From Eonycteris spelaea (lineage: Eukaryota > Chordata > Mammalia > Chiroptera > Pteropodidae), in NCBI GenBank assembly GCA_003508835.1, contig PUFA01000289.1:1302001-1366000 (forward strand): DNA of 64,000 bases. The letters are read 5' to 3'. Shown in pieces: positions 12,697-23,229 of this stretch. The translations under genes were made by a program, and so were the position numbers. Numbering within the stretch: the stretch's first letter is position 1; every line of letters starts with the position of its first letter. The notes beneath the pieces are model-generated. The model made no database searches. It saw only the letters and a program-made list of their open reading frames with translations, and had not been told where the DNA came from.

Positions 12697-12702
12697 ACTT
12701 AC
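12697..12702 (-). promoter_or_regulatory. 5' splice site (donor) of the ARHGAP24 coding exon
   Basis: On the minus strand the exon ends CCCTTG and is followed directly by GTAAGT, a consensus donor. It falls after codon 60 (Leu), the point where the ARHGAP24 reading leaves the known protein and turns into unrelated residues. Confidence 0.93.
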
Positions 12703-12882
12703 CAAGGGCTTGGTTTCATCTTCATCTTTGAAATAATAGAGCTGATCTCCCTTGAGCACAAACCAGCGGGTATGCCAAGTCTTGACAAAGCCTCCTTGCT
12801 TCCTCAGCCACCCACACTTCATGGCGTTATTCCGCCCTTGGCCTGGTTGAGTGTGCTCCACAGAGTCATTGTTCTCTTCCAT
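12703..12882 (-). CDS. ARHGAP24: ARHGAP24 first coding exon (N-terminus and start of PH domain), partial CDS
   Basis: ARHGAP24 (FilGAP) is a Rho GTPase-activating protein, mainly acting on Rac. It binds filamin A and has an N-terminal PH domain, a RhoGAP domain and a C-terminal coiled coil (family knowledge). Reading on the minus strand from the ATG at 12882 gives 60 codons. They begin MEENNDS and continue into KCGWLRKQGGFVKTWHTRWF and then VLKGDQLYYF, the conserved first strands of the PH domain, ending DETKPL. The open frame runs on past the exon into unrelated residues, but a GTAAGT donor sits exactly after codon 60, so the exon ends at 12703 in phase 0. The ATG has A at -3 and G at +4. 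Compared with the human protein as I remember it, residues 8-21 carry several substitutions while the PH part looks identical. ARHGAP22 and ARHGAP25 share the PH fold, but the MEENNDS start and the TKPL junction favour ARHGAP24. The RhoGAP and coiled-coil exons are not in the window. Confidence 0.96.
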
Positions 12883-12902
12883 TATTAAGCTGGTGGACTT
12901 TC
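12883..12902 (-). other. ARHGAP24: 5' UTR part of the ARHGAP24 coding exon
   Basis: Twenty nucleotides lie between the splice acceptor AG (12903-12904) and the ATG. No in-frame stop occurs in this short leader, so the start is chosen by similarity to the known ARHGAP24 N-terminus and by its good initiation context. At least one upstream non-coding exon must exist. It was not recognised in the 51 kb upstream within this window. Confidence 0.85.
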
Positions 12903-12957
12903 CTGTTTAGCAAACAAACAAACAAACAAACAAACAAAAAGAAGAATAAGAAAGATT
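12903..12957 (-). promoter_or_regulatory. 3' splice site (acceptor) with a TTTG-repeat polypyrimidine tract
   Basis: On the minus strand the exon is preceded by CTAAACAG. Upstream of that lie seven TTTG units and then TTCTTCTTTTT. The T-rich microsatellite therefore serves as the polypyrimidine tract. A TTAAT motif about 50 nt upstream of the AG is a possible branch point. The CTAAAC next to the AG resembles a branch-point motif but is too close to act as one. Confidence 0.85.
12911..12939 (+). repeat. (CAAA)n microsatellite, about 7 units
   Basis: A pure CAAA array on the plus strand (TTTG on the transcribed strand) lies directly inside the acceptor region of the ARHGAP24 coding exon, 8 nt from the AG. 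Confidence 0.95.
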
Positions 12958-13548
12958 AAGGTGCTCTGATATAATCAATTCTCTCTTGTTTACAAATTCC
13001 CTATTGATTATAAATCACCCCTGCCCCTTAAAAAAATAAAGGAGGAGGAATGAAAATGTATATCAACTCACTTGCCAAATTTCTAGAAGCAAACCACAGA
13101 CCTGACAACCACTTACCTGGAGGAAACTTAGAGAGAGTTTGTGGTATCTTCCTTAAATGAGCTAATCAGCTGGGTAATAATATCCCTCTTTTTACTAAGT
13201 AGAACTAAAGAATGGGAAAGTTTTGTAGGTAATATGTTAAGAAGCGATATTTTAAAACTAAAACAACAAAAACATAATTCTCATGATAATGGGCCTCTGT
13301 GTCTGGTGTGCACTGATTGGGGCCAGCTTGTTCAGGCCTGTGGTTATTTGAGCAAACACTAGCCTGACACATGTTAAAGTTTACAGGGACTATTTTAAAA
13401 ATCTCAATGGAAGACATTTGTTTTACATATGTGAAAATTTCTCAAGATGTATCTGGCCCCTTTTCCCCAAAGTGTGTCCCCTTGAGAGTTTCTTTGGCTG
13501 GTCAGGAATTAGTGCAGCTGAAAAAGTTTAGGAAAAATAAAACAAAAC

Positions 13549-13550
<2 letters not shown>
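12958..13550. other. Intron just upstream of the coding exon
   Basis: No repeat family assigned. Overlapping ORFs of 70-103 aa on both strands are chance and run into the CA microsatellite. Confidence 0.5.

Positions 13551-13615
<65 letters not shown>
13551..13615 (+). repeat. (CA)32 microsatellite
   Basis: A perfect CA array 0.65 kb upstream of the ARHGAP24 coding exon. The Thr-His and Cys-Val repeats in two ORFs here are its translations. Confidence 0.98.
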
Positions 13616-13618
<3 letters not shown>

Positions 13619-14916
13619 GCTTGGCCAGATGACTTTCCTTCTAATGTCAGGAATGAGTGGTGAGCTCCAGGCAATTACATGAAGCACATTTCAAAGTTAT
13701 GTATGAAGGAGTATACTGTACACACTATACATGGCAAAAAAAAAAAAATGAGTTTGTCATAGAAAAAAAATAATCAACAGGCAAGCAGCTAAACTGCCAC
13801 AGTAAGAATGGAGGAGGCAGCTTTCTGGAAGAGCCAAGGCCAATTGGTTAAGAACAAGAGACAGTTTCCTGTCCCAAAGGCTAGCAGCAAATTCATGCTA
13901 ATGTTTATTTCTTAGCACATTTTCACGAAGTAAAAAGTCCTCTCGCTTACCCTTGTGTCTTTGATATGGATATAAGGATACAGATTAAGTAATAAAACAT
14001 GGAATATTCCTGTTCTGGCATATCAATGCACAAATGCACAAAGCTCCTATTTTTCCTGTCCAGAAAATAAGCTATCCTCATGTCTAGTCCTACTTCCACT
14101 ATGAATTTTTCAATTGATTTGTATGTACACAATCCTAGTTAAAAAGTCCATGAAGTTTCCATTGCCAGCCCTTATTTACTTATGGTTCTTCTTTGAAAAT
14201 AAAGGGTTAAACCTCCCATTACTGGGCCATTTAGTTTCTTTGACTTGAGTCCAGCCATTCCAGTTGCAGAGAGGAAGCAGAACTTTGGTTCTAATTATTT
14301 CAAATTTTGATAATTCTCCACCATTTTCTCAGAAGTTTTGCCTTCTCCATTGGCATGCATTCCAGTCTGTCTCCTTCCTTGCTTTTATCTCTATCTCTTT
14401 CAACTATTTTTTCAAGTAAGTCACTAGACCACCATCTGTCTCACTCAATATCCACTCTTTCTTTTCTTATATTGAAACAACCTTCTAATTAACAGGCTCT
14501 CATCTCTACAAAACATCTTGAAGTTTCCTTTGCTCCATAAAGCAGGCATTCCCATGACAGTAATACCTTACTGTAGGAAACAAGTTCTCCTATCGTGTGC
14601 ATGCATGCATGTGTACGCACAGATTGGATCATGCCCAATGCTTCATGTTTGTTATGACCTTAGGGTAGGAATTTTCTTTCACGTTACTTGACCTGGTATA
14701 ATGAGGCAAGTAAACCTCACTCTAAATGCACAATAAATGCTGTAACATAATTTAGATAATAAGTATGCTTACTTAGACCACTCTAAATAATCTCTTTTGG
14801 TTTCCTGGTATTTTATTGTGTCAAATCTACACAAGTTGCTATTTCATTCATTTACCTTATTTATTCTTTGACCAAATATCTTAACTTATAAAGTTGAATA
14901 ACCCCTTAAAACAGAT

Positions 14917-14919
<3 letters not shown>
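13616..14919. other. Intron, nothing recognised
   Basis: Short A-runs at about 13736-13748 and 13763-13771. Otherwise no family assigned. Confidence 0.5.

Positions 14920-14967
<48 letters not shown>
14920..14967 (+). repeat. (CA)24 microsatellite
   Basis: A perfect dinucleotide array. Confidence 0.98.
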
Positions 14968-14968
<1 letters not shown>

Positions 14969-15489
14969 TTAGAATTCACTGAACAACAACAAATTCTTTC
15001 TTTTAGGCCCTTCTTTTATTCTTTCCTCTTATATTCATGCTTTCTATTAAGTTTGAAAAATCCCCTCTAAAATTCTTTAAGGTAATTAGCAACATACCAT
15101 CAATAACATAAAAAATACGAGTGCCCAATTTTGCTTTTGTTTACCATTAATGCCTTAGTAAAAAATGTGTGCACATTAGAACATGGTTTGTGATTCTTCT
15201 TACATATGTTGTTTACAAGACTCATGAAACCACTGACAGCATCGCCCACTGAACTCCTGCTATAATGCCTATGTTTTCATGACTTAGGAATGCATCAGCA
15301 AGTATTTTATTAGAATTAATTGTAACAATTCATTAAAACAGAAATGAAAACAGATTGCACCATATTCCTAAGGGAAAATAACACCACAACTATTGGTGGA
15401 TGAGTATAATTAAGTTTTAATAAAATAATCATGATTTTTATAGAGGAGTCTTGGTATTTCTGCAGAAATCAAATGGCTCAAATTTTACC
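14968..15489. other. Intron, nothing recognised
   Basis: AT-rich, no assignable repeat. Confidence 0.5.
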
Positions 15490-15670
15490 CTTCATCTTTA
15501 AAATAACAATGCTGGACTGGATCATTTCTAACTATGGTCCCTTCTAGCACTCTGAAATCTACCATCTCTGTAATTCCATAAAACATGAGAACACCAGATA
15601 TTTCCCAGCTCTTTTTACCACGTCTGGCATATAGTGAAGCACAATCAATGTTTAATGAATTAATAAATTT
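15490..15670 (+). mobile_element. MIR-family (MIR3-like) fragment
   Basis: Contains CTGGACTGGATCATTTCTAA, TCCCTTCTAGCACTCTGA and CATATAGTGAAGCACAATC, in the order seen in the MIR/MIR3 3' half. Confidence 0.6.
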
Positions 15671-15849
15671 TGCAATAGGTTTGGTGCTAGCTATCTAAAG
15701 CGAACATGATCTCCTTCTAAAACCTGATCCTGCCCCAAACTTGATCTTAATAAATGGCACCATGATACACTCAGTTGAAAAAAAAAGGGGGGGGAGGATT
15801 ATTTTGGGTGCCTAATTCCTCCTCACTTTGAGTATTAAATCTCTAAGTT

Positions 15850-16610
15850 CAGAAATATTTTCAAATCCATCCAGTTGGCTACATCTCCATTGCTACTCTA
15901 TGATCCAAGCCACCAATATCTTTGACTAGGTAATTCTAATAGCCCTCCAACTGGCTTTATCACTTCCATTTTTAACCACAAAAAGATGGATACATGCTCA
16001 CACATATTTCATTCTCCACAAAGCAGTCAAAGTGAGATTTTTGAAATTTAAATCAGATAACAATAATCTACCCTTAAAATTTTGATTGTCTCCCATTGTA
16101 CTTTAAAATGTACTTTAAAATGGCCTATATGTCAGGAATCATCTAATACCTGATTACTGACCTAGCCTAATCTTATGCCTCCTCCTCTTTATTCCCCCAG
16201 AACACACACATACACACACTTAAAAGCTACCACACCGACTTATTTTCAGTTCTGGAAACACCCAAGTCCTTTATGTCTTGAATCCTGATACTTGCGGATC
16301 TCTAGCTAGGTTCTTCTGCTTCATGCTCTTTGCATGGCCCACTCCTTCTCATCCTTTAAGTCTCAGATTAAAATCTACCTCCTCCAACAAGCTTTAACTA
16401 ATCACCCAGTGAGTTACTTCCCCTCTTGTTATTCTCTATCACTGAACTCCGTCCTCTCTTCCTAACACTTCTCTAGATTGCTATTTCTTTAGCTGTTAAT
16501 GGCCAATCACCCCTGCAGGAGATCATAAGTTTCATGAGGTCAGACTTGCTTTTTTCTCACTACAAATTTACCTAATGCCTTTAAGAGTTATTAAATCAAT
16601 GAATGAAGCT
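15850..16610 (+). mobile_element. L2 LINE fragment
   Basis: Long L2-type text: a CTAATAGCCCTCCAACTGGC block, ATCAGATAACAATAATCTAC, TTGATTGTCTCCCATTG, TGCTCTTTGCATGGCCCACT, AAATCTACCTCCTCCAACAA and a decayed 'caataaatgaatgaa' end. Non-coding and old. Confidence 0.78.
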
Positions 16611-18145
16611 ATGTAACAACCACAATAGAATTCATACAAAGAGTATTTTGGAGAGTTTTTAAATTGCATTTAATGCCTTAAAGAAGAATGTATACTTTAA
16701 GAACTTGATTTTTTTCCCCTTTAACATAGACTTTAATTAACATGAAAATTGTCCTTAAAAACAATGTTGGAATCATCAAACTTAAATGAACCTAAAACTG
16801 CTCTTTATTTAGAACTATAAAATTCAAAATTTATACTTTTTAGTTTTGGCAGGAAATACATGCAATCAATTGTGATTACGCATGAAGAAAACTATAGTTT
16901 ACTCATTCAGTTTATCAAAGAATATTTTAATTGACTCTCCACTGGGAAAGCACTTTGACTGCGGTCATGCCATGGCAGCTGGATGGCACATGAGATTATA
17001 AAGTAGAACTATCAATTTAGGTGTTTAGTAAGTCAACGTAACAATGAAAACATAACACTAATTATGTATTACTCTAAATCATTACTCTCAACTAACAAAA
17101 ACAGAATTGAAAAGTTATAAAATTACTCTTGCACCTTCATATCAACCTTAGGAGAAAGTCTTAGTGATGGCTACTGTATCATACAAGGGCTTAGAAAGTT
17201 CTCATTATTTGATGAACTAATGGATTTGAATTATTTTCCAGGTGTGGAAGTGATTTGTACATGTACTCCTATAGTTCTTCTTTGAAACCAGATGGCCTAG
17301 GAATACAATAGTATTGCATGATGCAATCTGAGAAGAAATTCATGCTCCTAACAGAATTTTCTAAAAGTCAAAACAGTCACACACATAGGTATTTATATTT
17401 GTGACTTCAACAAAGAATACAGAAACATGCTTATAATCAAAGATCTATATAAATAGAATGCCATATGCCATAGAATTGCAGTGTGTTTGAATTTGCCTAT
17501 ATAGCTTCACATGTTCAGCAAACACAATAGACTGACAAAGAGGAGAGAGAGAGAAAAAAAAAAAAACTTAAAAGTATAAGCAACTCTGCCACAATGCCTC
17601 CATTACACTCAAGGAACACATGCTTCCGTAACAAGAGAGAGGTGCGTTCTTACAATCGTGTCAGTTCCCTCGGTACCGTTGTGCTGTGCAAATGTGATCC
17701 CAGAGGTCCATAGTTTAAATAATTTCACACCACATAGCTCCTCAACACAAATTACTCCAGTTTTTCAGTAAAAGAACAATGATCTGTCTACTGCTAGGGA
17801 ATAAAGTAAAAATAAAACTGGCAGACGTGGAAAAATACTGCAATGTGTGAGAGATTTATGTGACTTTCAAGAGTAATTTTGTTCATATCCAATTGTCACC
17901 TTTTATGTTGACATTACAACCTAACTCCTTTGTAGAATGAATGTGATTGCACTGTACAAGGTAGCTAATATTTATCTGAATTCTAACCTTTCTTATGTAA
18001 AAAACTTTGTTTTGTAGCTGTTGCTGACATGCTGATTTGTCAAGCAGTAGTACATTTTATTGAGCTGTACGTCTAAATTCTAACATGTAGCCTTTCTATG
18101 GCTAATGGTTTACACAGCAACAACATACACAGAGAATGAGATACC
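16611..18145. other. Intron, nothing firmly recognised
   Basis: Includes a purine run at about 17538-17566 and, at 17640-17700, a short segment with several CpGs, which are scarce elsewhere here. No gene or repeat could be assigned. Confidence 0.45.
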
Positions 18146-18235
18146 ACATGTGCATGCATGTATGTATATGTTTGTATGTCTGTCTGCATGTACATGTGTG
18201 CATCTGTGCATGTGTATGGTGGGTGTGAATATATT
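18146..18235 (+). repeat. Degenerate TG/TATG-rich low-complexity tract
   Basis: An interrupted run of TGTATG, TGCATG and TGTG units. The Met/Tyr/Val/Cys-rich ORF over it is an artefact. Confidence 0.8.
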
Positions 18236-18579
18236 TACATTGTGCATGTATTCTCCCTAGGGAAGAAAATTCTCAAAGGCAAATTATTTGAGATTCTTTT
18301 CTCATTTTTAAATACTAAGTTCCATGCCTCTGGAAGACACAAAAGTATATTCCTGCAGATTGCACATTCTTTGATGGAGCAGAGAACGTAAAAGGGCTTT
18401 GCCATACAACGTTCACTGAATGACCTGGTTGTGGTATGAAGTTATAGATTTATTTTGATTATTTCCCAAAAATTTCTTCAATAACAATTGGTTTACTGAT
18501 TTATAATTTAATATTCTAAATAGTTAAATAATTTCAGGCTTGATCTCTCTTTTTCCTTCTCCACTCTATTTTTTCTCCC

Positions 18580-18775
18580 TATATGAGCACACAGTGAAAA
18601 GGTGGCTATTCTGCAAGCCAGGAAGAGAGCCTCACCAGATCCTGACCATGTTGGCATCTTGACCTCAGACTGCCAGCCTCCAGACTGTGAAAACATAAAT
18701 GTCTGTTGTTTAATGCCCCCTGCCCCCCAATCTATGGCATTTTGTCACGGTAGCTAAAGCAGACTAAGACAATGT
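18580..18775 (+). mobile_element. MLT1-type (ERVL-MaLR) LTR, 3' part
   Basis: Clear MaLR landmarks: GGTGGCTATTCTGCAAGCC, AGGAAGAGAGCCTCACCAGA, GACCATGTTGGCATCTTGA, CAGACTGCCAGCCTCCAGA, TGTCTGTTGTTTAA and CAGACTAAGACA at the end. No internal coding remains. Confidence 0.92.
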
Positions 18776-19069
18776 ATCTTTACAGAAAAAATACATATGA
18801 AAACATTTAAAGAATTAAATCTTAGTAGCTGGTTGTAAGGTAACTGTCAACTAAAGAAAAATGAGGAGTAAAAAACAGTTTACTTTCTGTCCCTCACTCC
18901 CAACCACACAACCTTTTCACTTGAAGAATGAATCAAACAGTGGTGCCTAGAAGGGAATTAACACTGTAGCTCCGATAACTGCAGAGGATCGTGTGGAGAC
19001 TGTTTTAGCTGCAAGTCAATTCCAGGAGCCTAAATCTATATTCAGGAAGCATTCGAATTTCTCAAGTAC

Positions 19070-19290
19070 CTTGAAAGGGCCTTGGATTTCCACACATGGT
19101 TCTTCTCACTCCCAGGACTTCCTCATTAAATTCTATTCATCATTTAACTTCTCTACAAAGGCTTCCGTGGTGCCACTGACATCCCCAATCTAAATGTTCC
19201 CCTTCTGTAAACATTCATATCACTCTGGATATAACCTTTATCACGTATAAGCCATATGCTTATTATTTTACAGTCTTCTACACCATAACT
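19070..19290 (+). mobile_element. Probable L2 LINE fragment
   Basis: Contains CAAAGGCTTCCGTGGTGCC and AATCTAAATGTTCCCCTTC, typical of L2 3' text such as the 'gaagccttccctgacc' block. Short and diverged. Confidence 0.5.
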
Positions 19291-20454
19291 CAGAGGCCTC
19301 AAAGCTCTCCAGAGTATACTGCAAAAAACCCTAAATATTTGATGTTATTAGACATCAATGTAAGGACTTTGGTCCAAATTCTCCCATATAAATCTAAGCT
19401 TTTAAGCTTTTAGAAGTTTAAAGCTAAACTGAACTTCAGAAACTATTAAGTAAAAATACTCCTATATGTCTCGCTGGTGATGCTACTCTTATTCATAATT
19501 TGAGTTAAAAATAAAGAAATATTTCTCTTAAAATTGAAGAGTTTAAATGGGAAGAAAACAGGGTAACTGAATAAAGTGCAATAGTCATGAATATGAAGTT
19601 TAAATGTGTCACCAGGCGAGCACATGTAGGGGAACTTTAAAAGTAACAATTTTGTAAATATGCAACTAATTTCCTGAGGAAACATTAAATATCCTGTTGC
19701 TTGATTCATTTGAAATTAAATTGTTCAAAACATCAGAGAACAAACAATAATAGAAAATTATGTATATGTTGAAATGAATCAGGAATGTCAGTCTGCATTT
19801 TATACTTTAAGTTTCAATATTTTCAAATTTATTTGCTAAGGAATCAAAATGACTTAATGGGATGAATCATTTAAAAGAAAATTTCTTTGATATATTTGCT
19901 TGTTTTTGTTTCATGTTTATTGCCTCATTTTTTTAGAGAGAATCTTCTCCCTCTTAAGGAGGTTTTAATTCAATAAGGAGAAAAATATTTTAATATATAC
20001 TAAAATATGTTCTCCATCACCACATCACTATTTAAAGGATAAGTAAAAAAAAAATAAAAAGGACCACTGAAATTTCCAATGCTGATAACCTGAGTAGAAA
20101 TAAAAATGAGATCAAAACAAATACTTTACCATTTATGGGATTAAGAGAAGAATGACATATTCATGGCAAGTACTGTTGCTTTTCAAGCTTACATCAGACA
20201 TTATTCATTGATCATAGTTCTCTTTCTTGCAGAACCTAGATATACCCCCAGATGCCTTCTCATTACAGCACTCTAAATAGTGGCAACCAGTCAGAAATGT
20301 ATGAAAAGGAGATGGAGGCTCTGTTACTTTGAGTCTATAAACAAACCAAGAAGTGACGTATCCTTCTAATGTAAAAAAGAAACTTAGGTGTTCCCCAAGA
20401 GAGAATGCCACATGAAAAAGAAAAAGAAACGAAAGTCAACTTTTTTCTATTTTT
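19291..20454. other. Intron, nothing recognised
   Basis: ORFs of 87 and 68 aa on the minus strand have no motifs. Confidence 0.5.
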
Positions 20455-20534
20455 CTAAATTGAGGTAAAATTGATGTAACGTTACATCAGGTGTACAATA
20501 TAATGACTCTGTATTTGTTTATACAGTTATTTGC
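20455..20534 (+). mobile_element. LINE-1 3' fragment, left part (split)
   Basis: AATTGAGGTAAAATTGATGT followed by ATCAGGTGTACAATATAATG is the start of an old L1 3' end. It stops where the DNA-transposon-like sequence begins and resumes at about 21150. Confidence 0.75.
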
Positions 20535-21150
20535 CACTTAAGAATGGGGCTACAGTCTAAGAAATGCATCATTAGGCAATTTCCTCGTGCACCCATCATG
20601 GAGTGCACTTCCGCAAACCTAGATATAGCCTACTACATACCTAGGCTGTATGGTATGACCTATTGTTCCTAGACTACAAGCCTGCACAGCATGTTACTGT
20701 ACAAAACATAAGATTAAATCAAGCACAAGAGAAGATGATGCAATCAAGAGACATGGTGAGCACGAGATGTATGAGGTTGTTGCCAACATAGCTCAGCATA
20801 CAGTTTTACAGCAAATTTTTGTTTTATCAGTATAAAGAGTACGCTCTAAATAATAATAAAAGGTATAATATAGTAAATATATATACCAGTGACATCGTCA
20901 TTAATATCATTATCAAGTATTATGCTCTGTACATAATGGTATGTGCTATCTTTTCATATGTCTGGCATTGCAGTAGGTTTGTTTATACCAGCATCACCAC
21001 AAACATGTGAGTAATGTCTTGTGCTAAGATGTTAAGATGCCTATGATATCACCAGGCAGTTGGAATTTTTCAGCTGTATTATAATCTTATAGGACTATCA
21101 TTCATTGTATATTTTACCTGTCCTTGACCAAAATCTTATGTGGCTCATGA
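20535..21150 (+). mobile_element. Ancient DNA-transposon-like element inserted in an L1
   Basis: Contains AAGAAATGCATCATTAGGCA, ATATAGCCTACTACATACC, CTAGGCTGTATGGTATGACC, CTACAAGCCTGCACAGCATG and ATTATAATCTTATAGGAC. I recognise these as pieces of a common eutherian non-autonomous DNA element whose name I cannot give with certainty. Parts of the centre are diverged or replaced (the AT-rich stretch near 20810-21000). Confidence 0.65.
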
Positions 21151-21322
21151 CTCTATTGCAAAATGATCATCATAACTCCAGTTAACAATGTAACCATACA
21201 TAGTTACAATTTGTTCTTGTGATAGCTATCAAGAGCCACTTTCCTAGCTCTTTCAAATATACAATACAGTATTATTAACTACAGTTAACATTCTGTATAT
21301 TACTAATTATAATACATTATAT
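21151..21322 (+). mobile_element. LINE-1 3' fragment, right part
   Basis: TAACCATACATAGTTACAAT, ATACAGTATTATTAACTACA and GTTAACATTCTGTATATTAC continue the L1 3' UTR seen at 20455-20534. A U6 copy lies directly downstream. Confidence 0.75.
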
Positions 21323-21429
21323 AAAAATATGAAACACTTTACAAATTTGCTTGCCATCCTTGTGCAGGGGTCATGCTGATCTTCTTGGTATCATTCCAAT
21401 TTTAGTATATATGCTGCTGAAGCAAGCAC
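21323..21429 (-). pseudogene. Full-length U6 snRNA retropseudogene
   Basis: The minus strand reads as a colinear 107-nt U6: GTGCTTGCTTCAGCAGCATA at the 5' end, TACTAAAATTGGAATGATAC, AAGATCAGCATGACCCCTGC, and a 3' end of TTTCATATTTTT. I count roughly 15 substitutions against the U6 RNA as I remember it, including CpG-site decay (CGCTTCGG to TGCTTCAG) and changes in the GATTAGCATGG core. It sits at the broken end of an old L1, as U6/L1 retrotransposition chimeras often do. It is unlikely to be a working snRNA gene because no PSE or TATA was seen upstream (right side). Confidence 0.94.
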
Positions 21430-21435
21430 AAAAGT

Positions 21436-22774
21436 CAACTTATTTTAATGGAAAGAACTAATAACTTGCATAGAGCTCTAAAGTGGCAACTATCATTGCC
21501 TTGTATGGCCACAAAGAACAAAGAAAACAAATTTGAAGTAGGGAAAAGGAGCTAGGACTTGGATGTCCCTTATTTTACATTAGTTAATACAATTTACGAC
21601 TAGACCCTTAAAAATAGGATCAGAAACCTGATTTTATAAACATCTCAATTTTTAAGCTTTTGTGTGGCCCTCCCTTCCCTCTCCAAAATTCATTAGCAAA
21701 ATTGTTTTAAAAAACTGTTTCAAGGAAAAAAGAAAAGAGGTTTTCCACACCTAAATCTGAAAGGTAATAGGATTATAGTACCCAAAGGATGGAGGAGCAG
21801 TGGCAGCAATGAAAGAGGGCTTCCGTGCACAGTGGGAAGAGTGGAGAGAGCAAAGCTGAAGCAAGTGAAACACAGAGAGACAGGCTTAGGTGGGGAGAAC
21901 CTTCTCAGATGGGTCGTCCTCTCACAAAAGGGAAATAACTCCTGGGCCTATCACTAAACACTTTCTCCATCTCTGTTCCTTGATGGTCACATTTTTAAGC
22001 TTAGATAAAAACTTGTCTGAAATATCACTTTTAATGTCAGAATCCTTAGTAAGCTCAACCCAGGAAAATCAGATATGTTGTTGATTACGTTATCATTTTA
22101 AGGCTCTCTATGGGGTCAGCTTTTTATTTAACCACACTACAAAGAAAATACTTAACAAGTAGGTAACTTTGGTTGAGATAGTCATTTGTCTACAGTGAAC
22201 TCTCAGATTTTCTCCTTTAAATGCAAGCTTTAAGGTATTTAATGATTTCCAATAATGATTTCTTCTTTGTCAATTAATCCTGTGAGTTGAACATCATCAG
22301 CCTTGTTTTATAAGCTCTGGGAAATTACTAAGCACTCTAAGTATATAAATCTTGTCTTAATCACTGAACCACAGTTGCTCTCCTAGTGGTTTATAATATT
22401 CAGGTACTGACAATACAATCTTTTCATTAGAATTTGAGGAAAGTGAGGAGATGTTAAAGTGAAAAAAAATCTGACTGGTATTCCACTTTATTCAGCATCA
22501 TTCATATTACGACAGACTTTGATGTGTTAAGCTTTGATCTTTGATGAGGTACCATTATTCTCATATAATATGAAAGCATTTTAGTTCTTCAAAATATCTA
22601 ATTCACACTTTAGATAAATTAAATAGAAACATAGCTTTATTGTACCTAGACATATTTAATTGGCAGTTCAGAAAAGATAAATAAATCCTATACATAAAAA
22701 GCCATTTTTTAAACAATAGAAAGCTTGGTAGGACATACATGTTTTGGAATGTCTAGACGCTATCTTGGGGAACC
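21436..22774. other. Intron, nothing recognised
   Basis: No assignable repeat. A purine-rich patch lies at about 21780-21880. Confidence 0.5.
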
Positions 22775-23185
22775 TTCTCAGCTCATGCATATAAGTTTCA
22801 GTTGGTCATGTTATCAGCAGAGGGTGGGCTCTCCATTCGAGGTTGGCCCGGGAGTGAGCATGTGACTGAAGTATGCGTGATAGTCCTTCTTTAGGTGAGC
22901 TATAGAAACTAGAAGGATGAGCATCTAAGGCTGACTACATTCATCTTTCCTGACCCATCGAGGAAAGCTGTCTGCAAAATGAGAAAAGAGGACGTGAAAG
23001 GAGAATGGAGAGGACCCTACAATATCCGTCCTAGTTCTAGTTCCTGAAATTCTGGCCTTTGGGTACCTTCCTGTGAACCTATGAAACATGTCTTATTCTT
23101 CCCAGCAAACTAATCAAATAAATTTCTGTTTGCTTAATCTAGTTTGAGTTACTTGCCACCCTAAAGAGTCTCTATTAATACCAAG
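22775..23185 (+). mobile_element. MLT1-like (MaLR) LTR
   Basis: The 3' end is diagnostic: AATAAATTTCTGTTTGCTTA, AGTTTGAGTTACTTGCCACC, AAAGAGTCTCTATTAATACC. The upstream part, with GGTGGGCTCTCC and a TTCTGGCCTTTGGG block, is more diverged. Confidence 0.72.
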
Positions 23186-23229
23186 GAAAAACACTTAATA
23201 AAAAACATTTCCGTAAAAATTTTCTTTAA

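Larger units (their letters stand above)
1..12702 (-). other. ARHGAP24: ARHGAP24 intron downstream of the first coding exon (partial)
   Basis: Transcription runs from high to low coordinates, so this stretch follows the coding exon. No further PH-domain codons (the next would continue toward the FLPGNKV region) were seen in any frame, so the next exon lies beyond the left edge. Confidence 0.8.

Noticed and set aside
12526..12702. Read-through extension of the ARHGAP24 frame to 118 codons
   Set aside because: The GTAAGT donor after codon 60 and the loss of similarity past it show that the extension is intron.
13371..13687. Overlapping ORFs with Thr-His and Cys-Val repeats
   Set aside because: Translations of the CA microsatellite.
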